From Podochytrium sp. JEL0797 (taxonomy: Eukaryota; Chytridiomycota; Chytridiomycetes; Chytridiales; Chytriomycetaceae), in NCBI GenBank assembly GCA_027596195.1, contig JADGJG010000270.1, positions 1 through 26,540 on the forward strand: DNA of 26,540 bases. Direction: 5' to 3'. The position numbers and the translations under genes were made by a program. Of this stretch, positions 1 through 9,260 are shown in pieces (within the stretch, counting starts at the first letter, position 1; each line of letters starts with the position of its first letter). The notes under the pieces were generated by a model. That model did not search any database. It had not been told where the DNA came from and saw only the letters and a program-made list of their open reading frames with translations.

Positions 1-45
1 AACAACCGACCAAGTCACTAAACCAATTTTTTTTTATTCAAAACT

Positions 46-456
46 GTGGTACAAGACAAAAACCCCAAATGTACACCCCCCCCCCCCCCTCCACATCGCG
101 TGTACAAAATCGTCCCATTGCACAGCTTCTTGTCTGGAATCAAAACATCGATGCTCAACCGCGCAGAATTCTCAAAAGGGCCAACAATCGCGTATACATT
201 GCAAACGTGTTGTCTTGCGAAACTCCCGAATCAAGATTCCACGAAGCCCCGTGTTGATGACATACCCTGCCCTCAATCTCGCCGAGCGCGCCGTGTTGCG
301 CACCGTCACGTCTCGACCGTTCGGGGAAAACACGTACCCGGCAAACGTGTGTTCGTCAAACACGGTTTCGCCTTCGATGGCGAGCGCGGCCACGTCGTTG
401 TTGGAGAGCACGTTGCAGTTTTCGAGGCGGGATCTGTCGTGTGCAGTGGTGTCCAT
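46..456 (-). CDS. small unknown protein, reading frame uncertain
   Basis: I do not recognise this gene. An ATG at 456 (minus) opens a GC3-rich frame of 94 codons that closes at 172. Codon use looks coding. Near 230 a second minus frame continues with convincing protein-like sequence (...NVYAIVGPFENSARL..., about 125-225) until a run of 14 C (76-89), which would encode poly-Gly. One base less near 230, or an unseen intron, would join the two frames. A minus-strand AATAAA-like signal (34-39) lies where such a gene should end. The gene sits immediately downstream of, and overlaps by frame, the GH18 remnant; it could be that gene's replaced C-terminus or an independent gene. No signal peptide or membrane segment is visible. 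Confidence 0.35.
76..89. repeat. poly-C tract, 14 C
   Basis: Uninterrupted run of 14 C on the plus strand, inside or at the 3' end of the small minus-strand ORF. Its length is likely to be unreliable in sequencing and to vary between strains. Confidence 0.9.
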
Positions 457-459
457 TTT

Positions 460-957
460 TTAAATTCCGGCAGAAAAAGGTAAGTGAGAGCTGTCATTGC
501 AACGATGGAGAGCGAGTTGGACACGCCCATCTCGGCGCGAAACATTTGAACAGTGGCTAAAAGGTTCGATGCGTCGCTGGCGTCTGGTTGTTTCCAGCCG
601 ATATCCTGCAGCTGTTGATCAAAACACGATTGAGTGCTGTTTGAATTACAGCGAATTACCAGGCCGTCGGCATTCACTTGACGCATCAGCAGCACGGAGG
701 ATTGCACAAAAGCCGTGCGAGCCACATGACTTTCCGTGGCTCGACGAAACTGGGACGGTTGGCCGCCAATGCTGAGCACAACTTTGAACTTCCGATGGCG
801 TTCACGCGGTTGGAGTAATCTCGAGGAGCACATTCCTTCTTCAAGAAAAGGGAATAGTCTGTGACGTATGCTGTGATTTTCTTTTGGGACGCGAGGTTAT
901 CGTTGGTGCTGCTACCGCTGAGAAGAGTAGAGAATGTAAGAAGGAAGAAGGGAACAT
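460..957 (-). pseudogene. decayed GH18 chitinase (catalytic residues lost)
   Basis: The ATG at 957 (minus) opens a signal-peptide-like N-terminus (MFPSSFLHSLLFSAVAAP). One frame later comes ITAYVTDYSLF, matching the start of the chitinases at 6.7 and 8.4 kb (ALAYFTDYSV). About 40 residues are then missing, followed by VVLSIGGQ (family LKVTLSIGG), a stretch ending in QVNADGL, an intron (about 601-654) at exactly the site used in the other copies, and DIGWKQPDASDASNLL. GH18 catalysis needs D-x-x-D-x-D-x-E. Here the sequence is DGLDIGWK, so the third Asp is Gly and the catalytic Glu is Lys. There are frame changes near 880 and 830, an internal deletion, and no barrel C-terminal half. Even if expressed, it cannot be an active chitinase. 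Confidence 0.75.
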
Positions 958-1122
958 ATTGGGCGAAAGTTCAAAACGCGGGCGGGTTGGGGCAATTGCT
1001 CTGCTTATTTGGGTGCAAGAAGTGAAATTGGTCCATAACGTTAAAGGCGGTTCTTCATTTGTCGCTCATGCGAAACCACTCGTGCTGATTTGTTTTTTTT
1101 TTGGTCACATTCCGGACACGTC

Positions 1123-2342
1123 ATGTTTCGCCTTCGCGTGCCGATCTTGCCAACACCCTTTGGCCTTGCATTCTTCTCCTCGAAGGCCCCTACAGCTTCA
1201 CCGGCAAGTGGTAAGCGATCCTCCTTTGTTCTGCCCCACGAAACCATAACAATCCAAACCAGACAAGCTTCTCCAGGCGCGCAAAGCCCTCCGCGCCCTC
1301 GCAAAGCCCTCCGTAGCCCCGCCCAAACGCGCCATGAGTGCCTTCATGCTGTTCGCCAAAGACCACCGCCGCGCAGTCGCCGCGTTGCCTGACATCGCCG
1401 CAAAGCCAAATGCTCCCGCGAAGTTTGTGGCCACATCGCAGATGCTCGGAACAATGTGGAAGGATGCATCCAAGGACGAGAAGGAGGTTTGCGCGGCTCC
1501 CTTGGATTTCGTGAAGGTTGACGCCTCCCCTCAGAAATACGAATCCCTCGCTGCAACTGCCAAATCCACGCGCGAAGCTACTGCAAAAGAGTACCTCGCG
1601 AATAGAACACCCGAGGACATGCTGCTCGAAAAGAAGGCGCGTGAGTTGAAGATTTCCGCGAATCCGACGAAATCGCGAAGCGTTCCCAGAGTTGCCAAGG
1701 ATCCAAATGCTCCCACCCGTGCGTTGACCGGATATACTCTGTTTATCAAGCGAATGTGCGCTGAATCGAAAGAAAGTGTCACGACGGCCGCTTCGAAGTG
1801 GAAGGCGCTGAGTGATGTTGAGAAGCAGGTGACGAACGAATTCAGTTATATCTATATCGGCCTGGAGCTCATGACGCGTTTTTGCCAAACTCCAGCCCTT
1901 CCTCGAGGAAGTCAAGAAGCTCAAGGCCGTGTACAATACCGAATTGCAACGTTATCACGAGGTAAGGCACGATCGAGAAGTGCGCATCTGAACAAATTGA
2001 CTCAGGCCACTGGAATTCCCGAGCTTAAAAAATCAATCTCGAAAGTCGTTGCGGAGGCAGTCCAGTCGACAAAGTCCTTGAACAGAACTGAAAAAGGCGT
2101 CAAAAGGCCCTTGACTGCTTACACTCTGTTTACCAAAAGGATGCGTTCCCAGACGCAATCTGATTTCAAAACGGTTGCGGTTGAGCGACGACGTGAAGAA
2201 GGTGACCATATTCTGATTCTGCCCCTTGCGTTTTATCAGGCCTTTTTCTAATTTCTCACACACCATTCTCTTACTTTGACAGCCGTTCGTTGATGAATCC
2301 AAGAGGCTGAAGGATGAGTATGACGCGCAGAAATCGAATCGC
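1123..2342 (+). CDS. three-HMG-box DNA-binding protein, probably mitochondrial
   Basis: Exons: 1123-1210, 1263-1828, 1896-1961, 2006-2201, 2283-2342, all with GT-AG borders. The N-terminus (MFRLRVPILPTPFGLAFFSS) is basic, hydrophobic and Ser-rich with no acidic residue, as in a mitochondrial presequence. Box 1 (about residues 50-110) opens PKRAMSAFMLFAKDHR; box 2 (about 172-240) is DPNAPTRALTGYTLF...SKWKALSDVEKQ/PFLEEVKKL; box 3 is KRPLTAYTLFTKRM...LSDDVKK/PFVDESKRL. The family (Abf2/TFAM) bends and packages mtDNA, usually with two boxes. In box 3 the frame slips by one base at an AAAA run (2168-2171) and the core Trp is missing, so that box is damaged or the sequence has an error there. The C-terminus is unclear: the frame runs on into a GC-rich tract with no stop until 2588. 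Mitochondrial location is inferred from the N-terminus only. Confidence 0.8.
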
Positions 2343-2500
2343 GTGTTGGGGGGTGGGGGGGTCTTGTATGTGCCCCCCCCCTTGCTCCCCCGCCCCTCCG
2401 CCGCCCCCCTCGCCGCGCGGGGCGCGGCGCCGGCGCCCCTCGTGCCGCCCCGGGGTGGTTGGGGTCTGAATTGTGGGAGAAGGGGGCGTTCGGGGGAGAA
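2343..2500. other. GC-rich island with G and C homopolymers
   Basis: Extreme G+C stretch between the HMG gene and the next ATG: a G6TG7 tract (about 2347-2361), a poly-C tract (about 2374-2383), then GCGCGGCGCCGGCGCCCC-type self-complementary sequence around 2415-2440 and a G-rich tract at 2470-2500. It could form hairpins or G-quadruplexes. It probably serves as the 3' end of one gene and the promoter of the next. Confidence 0.7.
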
Positions 2501-2565
2501 AAAAAAGACACCGCGCCACCGACTCGCCACCGCCACCTTTTGTCATCACCTCTCACGCCCGCCAA

Positions 2566-3387
2566 ATGAGCCAGAACAAGCAAAGTAACCTCGCATGGTC
2601 GTGGATCGGCGTATTCATGAAGCCCACCGCAACCGAGCAACCCAGCGCCCCTTCCGACTTTGCTTTCGACGAGAATCTCGAGCCCACTCCACCCCCCACC
2701 GTCCCAACCGCGCGCGTCATGCCATACACGGAATCCGACGCCGAGGACGCATTCCTCGACGCGATCGTCATGTCTATGCCGTTCGCCCCCTCCGCCCCCT
2801 CCGTCCCTCCGTCCACCACCACCACAAACAGACTTAGCTCCTTTGGCGAGGACTTATCCGACACGGAATCCGAAGAGGAAGAGGAAGCAGAAGTGTCGTT
2901 TGCTCCAACACGGGCTTCTGCGTCGACGCCGGATTCGCCGTTTGTTGTGACTCAGCCTCGTCGCGGCTCGTTTTCTCTCACGCGCGAAACGGCGGACGAG
3001 GAGGAGGTTGGGCAGGTGCCTCGAAGTTCTAGTTCCATGTTCTTTTATGCTACTCCACCGCCAACGTTGGCGTTGTTGACGAAGTGTGGGGATACCGTCG
3101 AAAGTGAGTCACGCGAGCGTCATGAGTCAGAGGCCGGGAAAGAATCATCGGGCGACGAGCCTGAGAGAGAAGAATGGTGCGTGTTTGCATCTCCGCTGCT
3201 TGTCTGACACTAAATTCAAAATTGCTGAATGTGTTTTTGGTTTTTGGCAAAATACAGGTGGTGGAAAATGCTTCGAATCGCTGGCGGATTCGCCGTCACG
3301 AGTCTCTCTGTTTTGTTGGTTGCGAAATGTTTGCGGGGAATTTCGCGTATGGGAGGTTGGACGAATCTCGTTCGATCTATTTTGTGA
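2566..3387 (+). CDS. acidic Ser-rich protein with C-terminal membrane segment
   Basis: Exons 2566-3176 and 3258-3387, joined across an 81-nt intron (donor GTGCGT, acceptor ACAG) with the phase preserved, giving 246 residues. I do not recognise a family. The protein is mostly disordered: Pro/Ser/Thr-rich, an acidic block DTESEEEEEAE around residue 105, and more E/S runs near 140 and 190. Exon 2 supplies WWWKMLRIAGGF followed by a hydrophobic stretch (AVTSLSVLLVAKCL) and a short basic tail, the layout of a tail-anchored protein facing the cytosol. The N-terminus carries a Trp-rich patch (LAWSWIGVF). A tail-anchored organelle receptor or adaptor is one possibility, unproven. The exon-2 frame is short, but joining the exons yields a sensible membrane segment and an early stop. 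Confidence 0.7.
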
Positions 3388-3512
3388 ATTTTTGGCGGCA
3401 ACGTTTTATTTTCTTCTTTCTTTCTCTGTCTTCCCTTTTGCTTCATTGTTGTCTATCACCTCAAAAAGTGGCTTGTAAGTGGGAAAGGTGCGCTATTAAA
3501 CTCCCGACACAA

Positions 3513-3586
3513 GCCCGATTAGCTCAGTGGTTTAGAGCACCCGCCTTTTAAGCGGGTGGTCACGGGTTCGACCCCCGTATCAGGCT
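3513..3586 (+). tRNA. tRNA-Lys(UUU)
   Basis: A full 74-nt cloverleaf: 7-bp acceptor stem, D arm GCTC/GAGC, anticodon stem CCCGC/GCGGG with loop CTTTTAA (anticodon TTT), 5-nt variable loop, T arm ACGGG/CCCGT with loop TTCGACC, discriminator T. There is one C-A mismatch at acceptor pair 4:69. No intron. A T4 run at 3589 can end Pol III transcription. A and B boxes are intact. Confidence 0.95.
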
Positions 3587-3822
3587 CGTTTTGCAGTGTT
3601 GCCATGTTGGTGGTGTGCGTGGGGGTGCTTGGCGCAGCTCTGGCGTACCCCAAATTTTTTGGAAATTTTTTTTTTTCTCTCCCCCCGTCGTCCCCAACAA
3701 AACCTAAGGGAGTCGATTGCCAGGCAATGCGTGACTTTTCGAGTTTCGTATCTGGCTGCCAAACCAATTTATTTATCGTAAAAAAATAATAATGAAGACA
3801 AAATGCTGGGTCCGAATTCAGA
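3587..3822. other. intergenic, no gene seen
   Basis: Contains T-rich and A-rich runs and no convincing reading frame. It holds the tRNA terminator and the 3' flank of the minus-strand transporter. Confidence 0.6.
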
Positions 3823-5393
3823 TCACGCATTGTACGCAATGGATTGCATACCCCAAGTCACCTCCGGATACACCTCCTCAATCTCCGCAAACAAATCCGG
3901 CATCAGCTTCTGAACCGTTGCTGGGTCCTCGGCCAAACAAACATACATTGCCGCCGCGGCAGAGTCCACAACTCGCCCAACAAACAAAAACACACCGACC
4001 CCAATCCCCACAAACACCACCCCACCCAGCATGCTCGCGTCCCCGCCTTTGGTCTCGAACCCAAACAGGAGCCATGTAAACAAAACGCCCTGTACAAAGC
4101 TAAACATGGCACAGACGAAGCATCCCATTCCCATGACTTTGGACACCACACAGTCGTTGATGATCACGTCGATGCCTCTCATTTTGAACAGGTTCCACGC
4201 ATCTTTGCCGGCCTCGCAATAGGGCTTTCCATAGATGGCAACCTCGGTCAAAACATATTTGTTGAACATGTCCAACAAGTCCCCGAAACAGGAAATAATG
4301 AGCAAGAGACACGCCGAGAGGAGGACCACCAACAGATTCGCGTCTTGGTCACGCGATTGCTGGTCACGGTTGTGTCGCGCGATAGCTTTGAGGGTTTGCA
4401 CGGCGCTCGAGAGGAGGGAGGAGAAGCATACGGTTCCGAATGCAGAAGTGACGGTGCGGTAGAGAGAAGTGGTGGTGACGCTTTTGGAGGGGACGACGAT
4501 GCGCAGCAGTGAGTCATTACTCGTGGCGGAGGCGTCCGTGTTGGCCGACTGTTGGACTCCAGTGAAGAAGAAAGTCGCCACGACGCCAGAAACGGTGGCA
4601 TGCTCAATGTCGAGCAGAAGCTGTGAGACCCAGTAATAGACAAACAGCGAAAACACGCCAATGGGTCCTTCAATCTCGTTTTCCTTGGACCAGTCGGCCA
4701 ACTGCTTATACGATGACACCATAAAGATGGAGAAGAGGAACCACAAAAGACCGCCCGTCATGGAAACGAGAATTGTGCCGTGGAAACGCTGGACGATGTG
4801 GGAGGCGGTCGTCAAGACGATTGCAGTGAGAGCAAGGCGCGCCTGGATGGTCCAATAAACCCATGCAGTCAAGGCACACATGAAGGCGCTGATGGCTGCG
4901 GTGACAACTTGGCCCAAGAGTAGGAAGGCCAGCGACACGAGGGCGAGAAAAACAATAGGTAGGATATACGAGAGGTTGATGATTTCGCGCGGGATTTTCA
5001 TCAGCAGGATCAAGTAGATGGCGCTGAAGAAGGCGGCGTTTGCAAATGCCAGTGCCACAAAGGCGATCCCGGACCAGGCGGCCTCTTTGGAGAACTTGGC
5101 AACCTTGGGTGAGTCAGGCGAGGTGGTGGCTGCTCGGAGGATGATTAGACAGAGAGAGACGGACAAACAAACGAAGACTAATCACCAGACACAGAAAGAA
5201 GGATAAAAAACGCTGCAAGCGTCAAGAAAAAAAGCACGGCGGCCCAAAGGTCGTTTGCCTTGCGTGTCGCTGCAATCTCTGGCGGGTTGCTAGGTGGGAG
5301 AGGGTGTTTCGTAGGCCGCGAAGTTACGGCGGCTTCGTACGACGGCGGGAGGAAGCGCGCCGAGGCGGAGGCGTCGGCGGAGGGACGTTGCAT
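3823..5393 (-). CDS. choline-transporter-like protein (SLC44/Pns1 family)
   Basis: Exons complement(5186-5393) and complement(3823-5129), with a 56-nt intron GTGATT...GCAG and consistent phase, give 504 residues. A cytosolic, Pro-rich N-terminus (LPPSYEAAV, a PPxY-like motif) precedes the first membrane segment (LWAAVLFFLTLAAFFILL). About ten hydrophobic segments follow. The C-terminal signature is strong: VAIYGKPYCEAGKDAWNL, RGIDVIINDCVVSKV, then a hydrophobic pair and a cytosolic end. Family members sit in the plasma or mitochondrial membrane; human CTL1/2 move choline or ethanolamine, while yeast Pns1 has no clear substrate. Start chosen at the ATG at 5393; the frame upstream has only a GTG. 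The PPxY-like motif suggests control by a Rsp5/Nedd4-type ubiquitin ligase (inference). Confidence 0.9.
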
Positions 5394-5809
5394 TGTTTTT
5401 TGGAAGGGTTTTTTTCGACAACTCGAGTCATCGGTTCCCACGATTCTTCAACAATCGGTAGGAGAATTAAATTAGAAATTATCGCGTTTACATCTCCCCC
5501 TTCTATCACACATGTGAGAATCCTTTCGTTATGCAAGCCGCAGAAACCCCCGTCAAAGCTCAACGGCAAAATTATCGTGGGCCAATTAATTTTACGAATG
5601 TAATTGTAAAGCGGGGAAGGGAGGCGACGGTGGACGCCTTTCTCGATTCCTTTTCGAATTAGAGGAATTGGAGGAAGAAAACGTCACTCTTGATAGTTAT
5701 CATTCTACCCACAAGCGAGAAGGAAGATGGAGAAAAGGTGAACATCTTATTTTTGATTTTGCGTAGCAACCGGCGGGTAACGAATCCTGCTTTTGATCGG
5801 GATATTGCG
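5394..5809. other. intergenic, no gene seen
   Basis: Upstream region of the transporter (minus) and left flank of the duplicated array. No reading frame with convincing codon use and no RNA gene recognised. Confidence 0.6.
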
Positions 5810-7505
5810 CTAAAGAACGTTGTAGGAAATACCGTTTCAAAAGTATGAGAATTCAACGCAGCTCCTGAAATTGGAAAGTTGTTCGACGCGCTGTTGCTGG
5901 CCCGCTACTTACTTTTTTAGGAAGGAAGGAAATCAAAGCGCGGATAAAATTCGTTTCAAATTCAACAACCCAAAGCTGAACAACAGAATCATGCGTGAAA
6001 GAAGCTCAAAGGAGCTCTCGAGCATCACCGGCTCCACTTATCTCTATGTCACAAAACTCGCAGCACCCCTCCCACTCTCTCTTCTCACCTACTCCACAAA
6101 TGAACCCGCGGTTGCGCCACCCACACCACCACCATTACCTCAAACTCCACCATAGCAACAAGCCAAGTAGCGTTAACACCTTCCATCCACCATGTCTCGC
6201 CCGAAGTACGCGCCAAATGGGTCTCCTTCGACTGCACCCTCGCCCAGAAGAGCGCAAACTACCTCCTCGACATGCTCGAGACCCTCGATCCAAACCACTT
6301 CCAGACTTGCACTCTCACTCAACCGCGCATGAAGCGTACCATCGATTCTGTGAAATCGCCGTTCGTCTCACAACGGCGCTTCCGAACGTGCTGGAGCCCG
6401 CATTGGTGGCTGATTTGTTGGAGGCAAGTGCTCAGCGAGAATCGCGTTGCGGGGGTATGATAATTGCATGGGACGAGGAATGTGACGTTTGCCTTTGACG
6501 TGGCCAATGTAAGGGGCCTCCTGCGGCTGTTTGGGAGGGCAGTGGGGTTCGCACTCCTGCTCCGGGTGTGAGAGGTAGTGATTGCATTGCTGCTGAATAT
6601 AGATTTGAAGGGGAAGGGGAAGCTTGTTTTCTTTTTTTTTGCGTTGGATTGGCATCGTTTGAGGGAGGGGTGGGTGGGCTTGTGAGGAGTAAAAATTTCA
6701 TTAACTTCTAAAAAATTTAATTAAAAATGCTCTCTCTCCTTGCCATCCTCGCGATGTTAATTCCTGCTGTGTTCCCTGCAGCCACCGTCTACACCAACCA
6801 ACTCTCTCAACGCAAGGCCTTGGCGTACTTTACAGACTATTCTGTCTCCAGTGTTCTTCATAGTGCTGATCTCTCCCACATGGACGTTCTCTTGTACGCC
6901 CACATCCACGTTGACGCCAGTGGGGGTTGCTCGTTTGGAAACGCCAACATGGCCAACCTCAACTATGCACTGTCCCAACGCGCAACATTTCCCAGTCTGA
7001 AGGTCACTCTCAGCATCGGTGGTGCCGCCAGTGTCTTCAGCGCTGCGAGTTCAACTGCCGGGAATCGCGCGGCGTTTGTAAAGAACTGCGTTGCCTTGGT
7101 CGATCAAGTGAATGCCGACGGATTGGTGAGAACTCATGTTCTGAAATTACACGTGACGGCCAGGTTCTGAAAAATATACACTTTAGGACATTGACTGGGA
7201 AGATCCAGTTGCTTCTGACGCGTCGAGCCTGCTTTCTCTAGTCCAGCTCTTCAGATCCGCGCTCGGAACCACCAGAATCTTGTCGATGGCCACTTCCACC
7301 CAAAATTACGCCATCCAAGATGCCAACCTCCCCGCTCTCGCTCCATATTTGGACTGGTATGGAGTCATGAGCTACTCATACGGTCATATGGGATTGGAAG
7401 GCAAGCCTGCGTTGACCACCGACCTGGACGACATTGTCCGAAGATATCTCGCTGTCGGGATCCAGCCGAGCCAAATCGTTGTCGCCATCGCCTTCTATGG
7501 CTACA
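5810..7505 (+). repeat. tandem unit, copy 1 (1,696 bp)
   Basis: Begins at CTAAAGAACGTTGTAGG and ends inside the chitinase after codons for FYGYT, where the next unit starts. It carries an unidentified gene (6046-6571) and chitinase exons 1 and 2. The same unit returns 1,696 bp later with about 18 substitutions, all between about 6898 and 7472. No terminal inverted repeats or transposase were seen, so this is a segmental duplication rather than a mobile element. Confidence 0.95.
6046..6571 (+). pseudogene. unidentified gene in unit copy 1 (frame broken)
   Basis: Not recognised. From the ATG at 6046 the frame reads MSQNSQHPSHSLF and a His/Pro-rich stretch. Around 6185 the protein-like sequence moves to another frame (VSPEVRAKWVSFDCTLAQKS...LLDMLETLDPNHFQT). 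Near 6330 it returns to the first frame (EIAVRLTTALPNVLEPALVADLLEASAQ). A last block (FDVANVRGLLRLFGRAVG) ends at a stop at 6569-6571. The helical blocks with Leu/Ala periodicity look like real protein. The frame changes could be small introns (GTATGA at about 6454), sequencing indels or decay. It lies upstream of the chitinase on the same strand and was duplicated with it. Confidence 0.45.
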
Positions 7506-7564
7506 CTAAAGAACGTTGTAGGAAATACCGTTTCAAAAGTATGAGAATTCAACGCAGCTCCTGA
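6727..7564 (+). CDS. GH18 chitinase, 3'-truncated copy 1
   Basis: Exons 6727-7125 and 7187-7564 with a 61-nt intron (GTGAGA...TTTAG) that splits the catalytic motif exactly: ...NADGL / DIDWEDP. A signal peptide (MLSLLAILAMLIPAVFPA) is followed by ALAYFTDY, LKVTLSIGG (strand 3), DGLDIDWE (strand 4; complete D-x-x-D-x-D-x-E with the catalytic Glu), LDWYGVMSYSYG (strand 6) and IVVAIAFYGYT (strand 7). After that the unit boundary is crossed and 16 unrelated codons end at a stop. Strand 8 with its conserved Trp is missing, as is the wall-anchoring tail. The family cleaves chitin beta-1,4 bonds in the wall or medium. The truncated barrel is probably unstable. An AT-rich promoter (about 6695-6726) directly precedes the ATG. 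Confidence 0.85.
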
Positions 7565-9201
7565 AATTGGAAAGTTGTTCGACGCGCTGTTGCTGGCCCG
7601 CTACTTACTTTTTTAGGAAGGAAGGAAATCAAAGCGCGGATAAAATTCGTTTCAAATTCAACAACCCAAAGCTGAACAACAGAATCATGCGTGAAAGAAG
7701 CTCAAAGGAGCTCTCGAGCATCACCGGCTCCACTTATCTCTATGTCACAAAACTCGCAGCACCCCTCCCACTCTCTCTTCTCACCTACTCCACAAATGAA
7801 CCCGCGGTTGCGCCACCCACACCACCACCATTACCTCAAACTCCACCATAGCAACAAGCCAAGTAGCGTTAACACCTTCCATCCACCATGTCTCGCCCGA
7901 AGTACGCGCCAAATGGGTCTCCTTCGACTGCACCCTCGCCCAGAAGAGCGCAAACTACCTCCTCGACATGCTCGAGACCCTCGATCCAAACCACTTCCAG
8001 ACTTGCACTCTCACTCAACCGCGCATGAAGCGTACCATCGATTCTGTGAAATCGCCGTTCGTCTCACAACGGCGCTTCCGAACGTGCTGGAGCCCGCATT
8101 GGTGGCTGATTTGTTGGAGGCAAGTGCTCAGCGAGAATCGCGTTGCGGGGGTATGATAATTGCATGGGACGAGGAATGTGACGTTTGCCTTTGACGTGGC
8201 CAATGTAAGGGGCCTCCTGCGGCTGTTTGGGAGGGCAGTGGGGTTCGCACTCCTGCTCCGGGTGTGAGAGGTAGTGATTGCATTGCTGCTGAATATAGAT
8301 TTGAAGGGGAAGGGGAAGCTTGTTTTCTTTTTTTTTGCGTTGGATTGGCATCGTTTGAGGGAGGGGTGGGTGGGCTTGTGAGGAGTAAAAATTTCATTAA
8401 CTTCTAAAAAATTTAATTAAAAATGCTCTCTCTCCTTGCCATCCTCGCGATGTTAATTCCTGCTGTGTTCCCTGCAGCCACCGTCTACACCAACCAACTC
8501 TCTCAACGCAAGGCCTTGGCGTACTTTACAGACTATTCTGTCTCCAGTGTTCTTCATAGTGCTGATCTCTCCCACATGGACGTTCTCTTGTACGCACACA
8601 TCCACGTTGACGCCAGTGGGGGTTGCTCGTTTGGAAATGCCAACATGGCCAACCTCAACTATGCACTGTCCCAACGCGCCACCTTTCCAAACCTGAAGGT
8701 CACTCTCAGCATCGGCGGTGCCGCCAGTGTCTTCAGCACTGCGAGTTCAACTGCTGGGAGTCGCGCGGTGTTTGTAAAGAACTGTGTTGCCTTGGTCGAT
8801 CAAGTGAATGCCGATGGATTGGTGAGAACTCATGTTCTGAAATTACACGTGACGGCCAGGTTCTGAAAAATATACACTTTAGGACATTGACTGGGAAGAT
8901 CCAGTTGCTTCTGACGCGTCGAGCCTGCTTTCTCTAGTCCAGCTCTTCAGATCCGCGCTCGGAACCACCAGAATCTTGTCGATGGCCACTTCCACCCAAA
9001 ATTACGCCATCCAAGATGCCAACCTCCCCGCTCTCGCTCCCTATTTGGACTGGTATGGAGTCATGAGCTATTCATACGGTCATATGGGATTGGAAGGCAA
9101 GCCTGCGTTGACCACCGACCTGGACGACATTGTCCGAAGATATCTCGCTGTCGGGATCCCACCGAGCCAAATCGTTGTCGCCATCGCCTTCTATGGCTAC
9201 A
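7506..9201 (+). repeat. tandem unit, copy 2 (1,696 bp)
   Basis: Second head-to-tail copy of the unit, same length with no indels seen. The first 1,080 bp or so, the chitinase intron and the first part of exon 1 are identical to copy 1; differences lie in exons only. Confidence 0.95.
7742..8267 (+). pseudogene. unidentified gene in unit copy 2 (frame broken)
   Basis: Base-for-base the same as 6046-6571, with the same frame changes. Identity of both copies means any breaking change is older than the duplication, was spread by conversion, or is a repeated assembly error. Confidence 0.45.
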
Positions 9202-9260
9202 CTAAAGAACGTTGTAGGAAATACCGTTTCAAAAGTATGAGAATTCAACGCAGCTCCTGA
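8423..9260 (+). CDS. GH18 chitinase, 3'-truncated copy 2
   Basis: Exons 8423-8821 and 8883-9260, the same structure as copy 1: signal peptide, SIGG motif, split DGL/DIDWED catalytic motif, strand 6 and strand 7, then 16 codons of foreign sequence and a stop. It differs from copy 1 by five visible residues (including PNLK for PSLK, STAS for SAAS, GSRAV for GNRAA and IPPSQ for IQPSQ) and by silent changes. All catalytic residues are kept. It lies 290 bp before the Ser/Thr tail, so splicing across partial unit 3 could in principle add a tail (see findings). Confidence 0.85.

Noticed and set aside
884..1249. 121-residue plus ORF between the GH18 relic and the HMG gene
   Set aside because: It overlaps the GH18 relic's start and HMG exon 1 in other frames and shows no protein-like pattern of its own.
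5810..6158. 349-bp block as a mobile element (three copies)
   Set aside because: No inverted ends, target duplications, Pol III boxes or poly-A tail were seen. All copies are in register with the tandem unit, so segmental duplication explains them.
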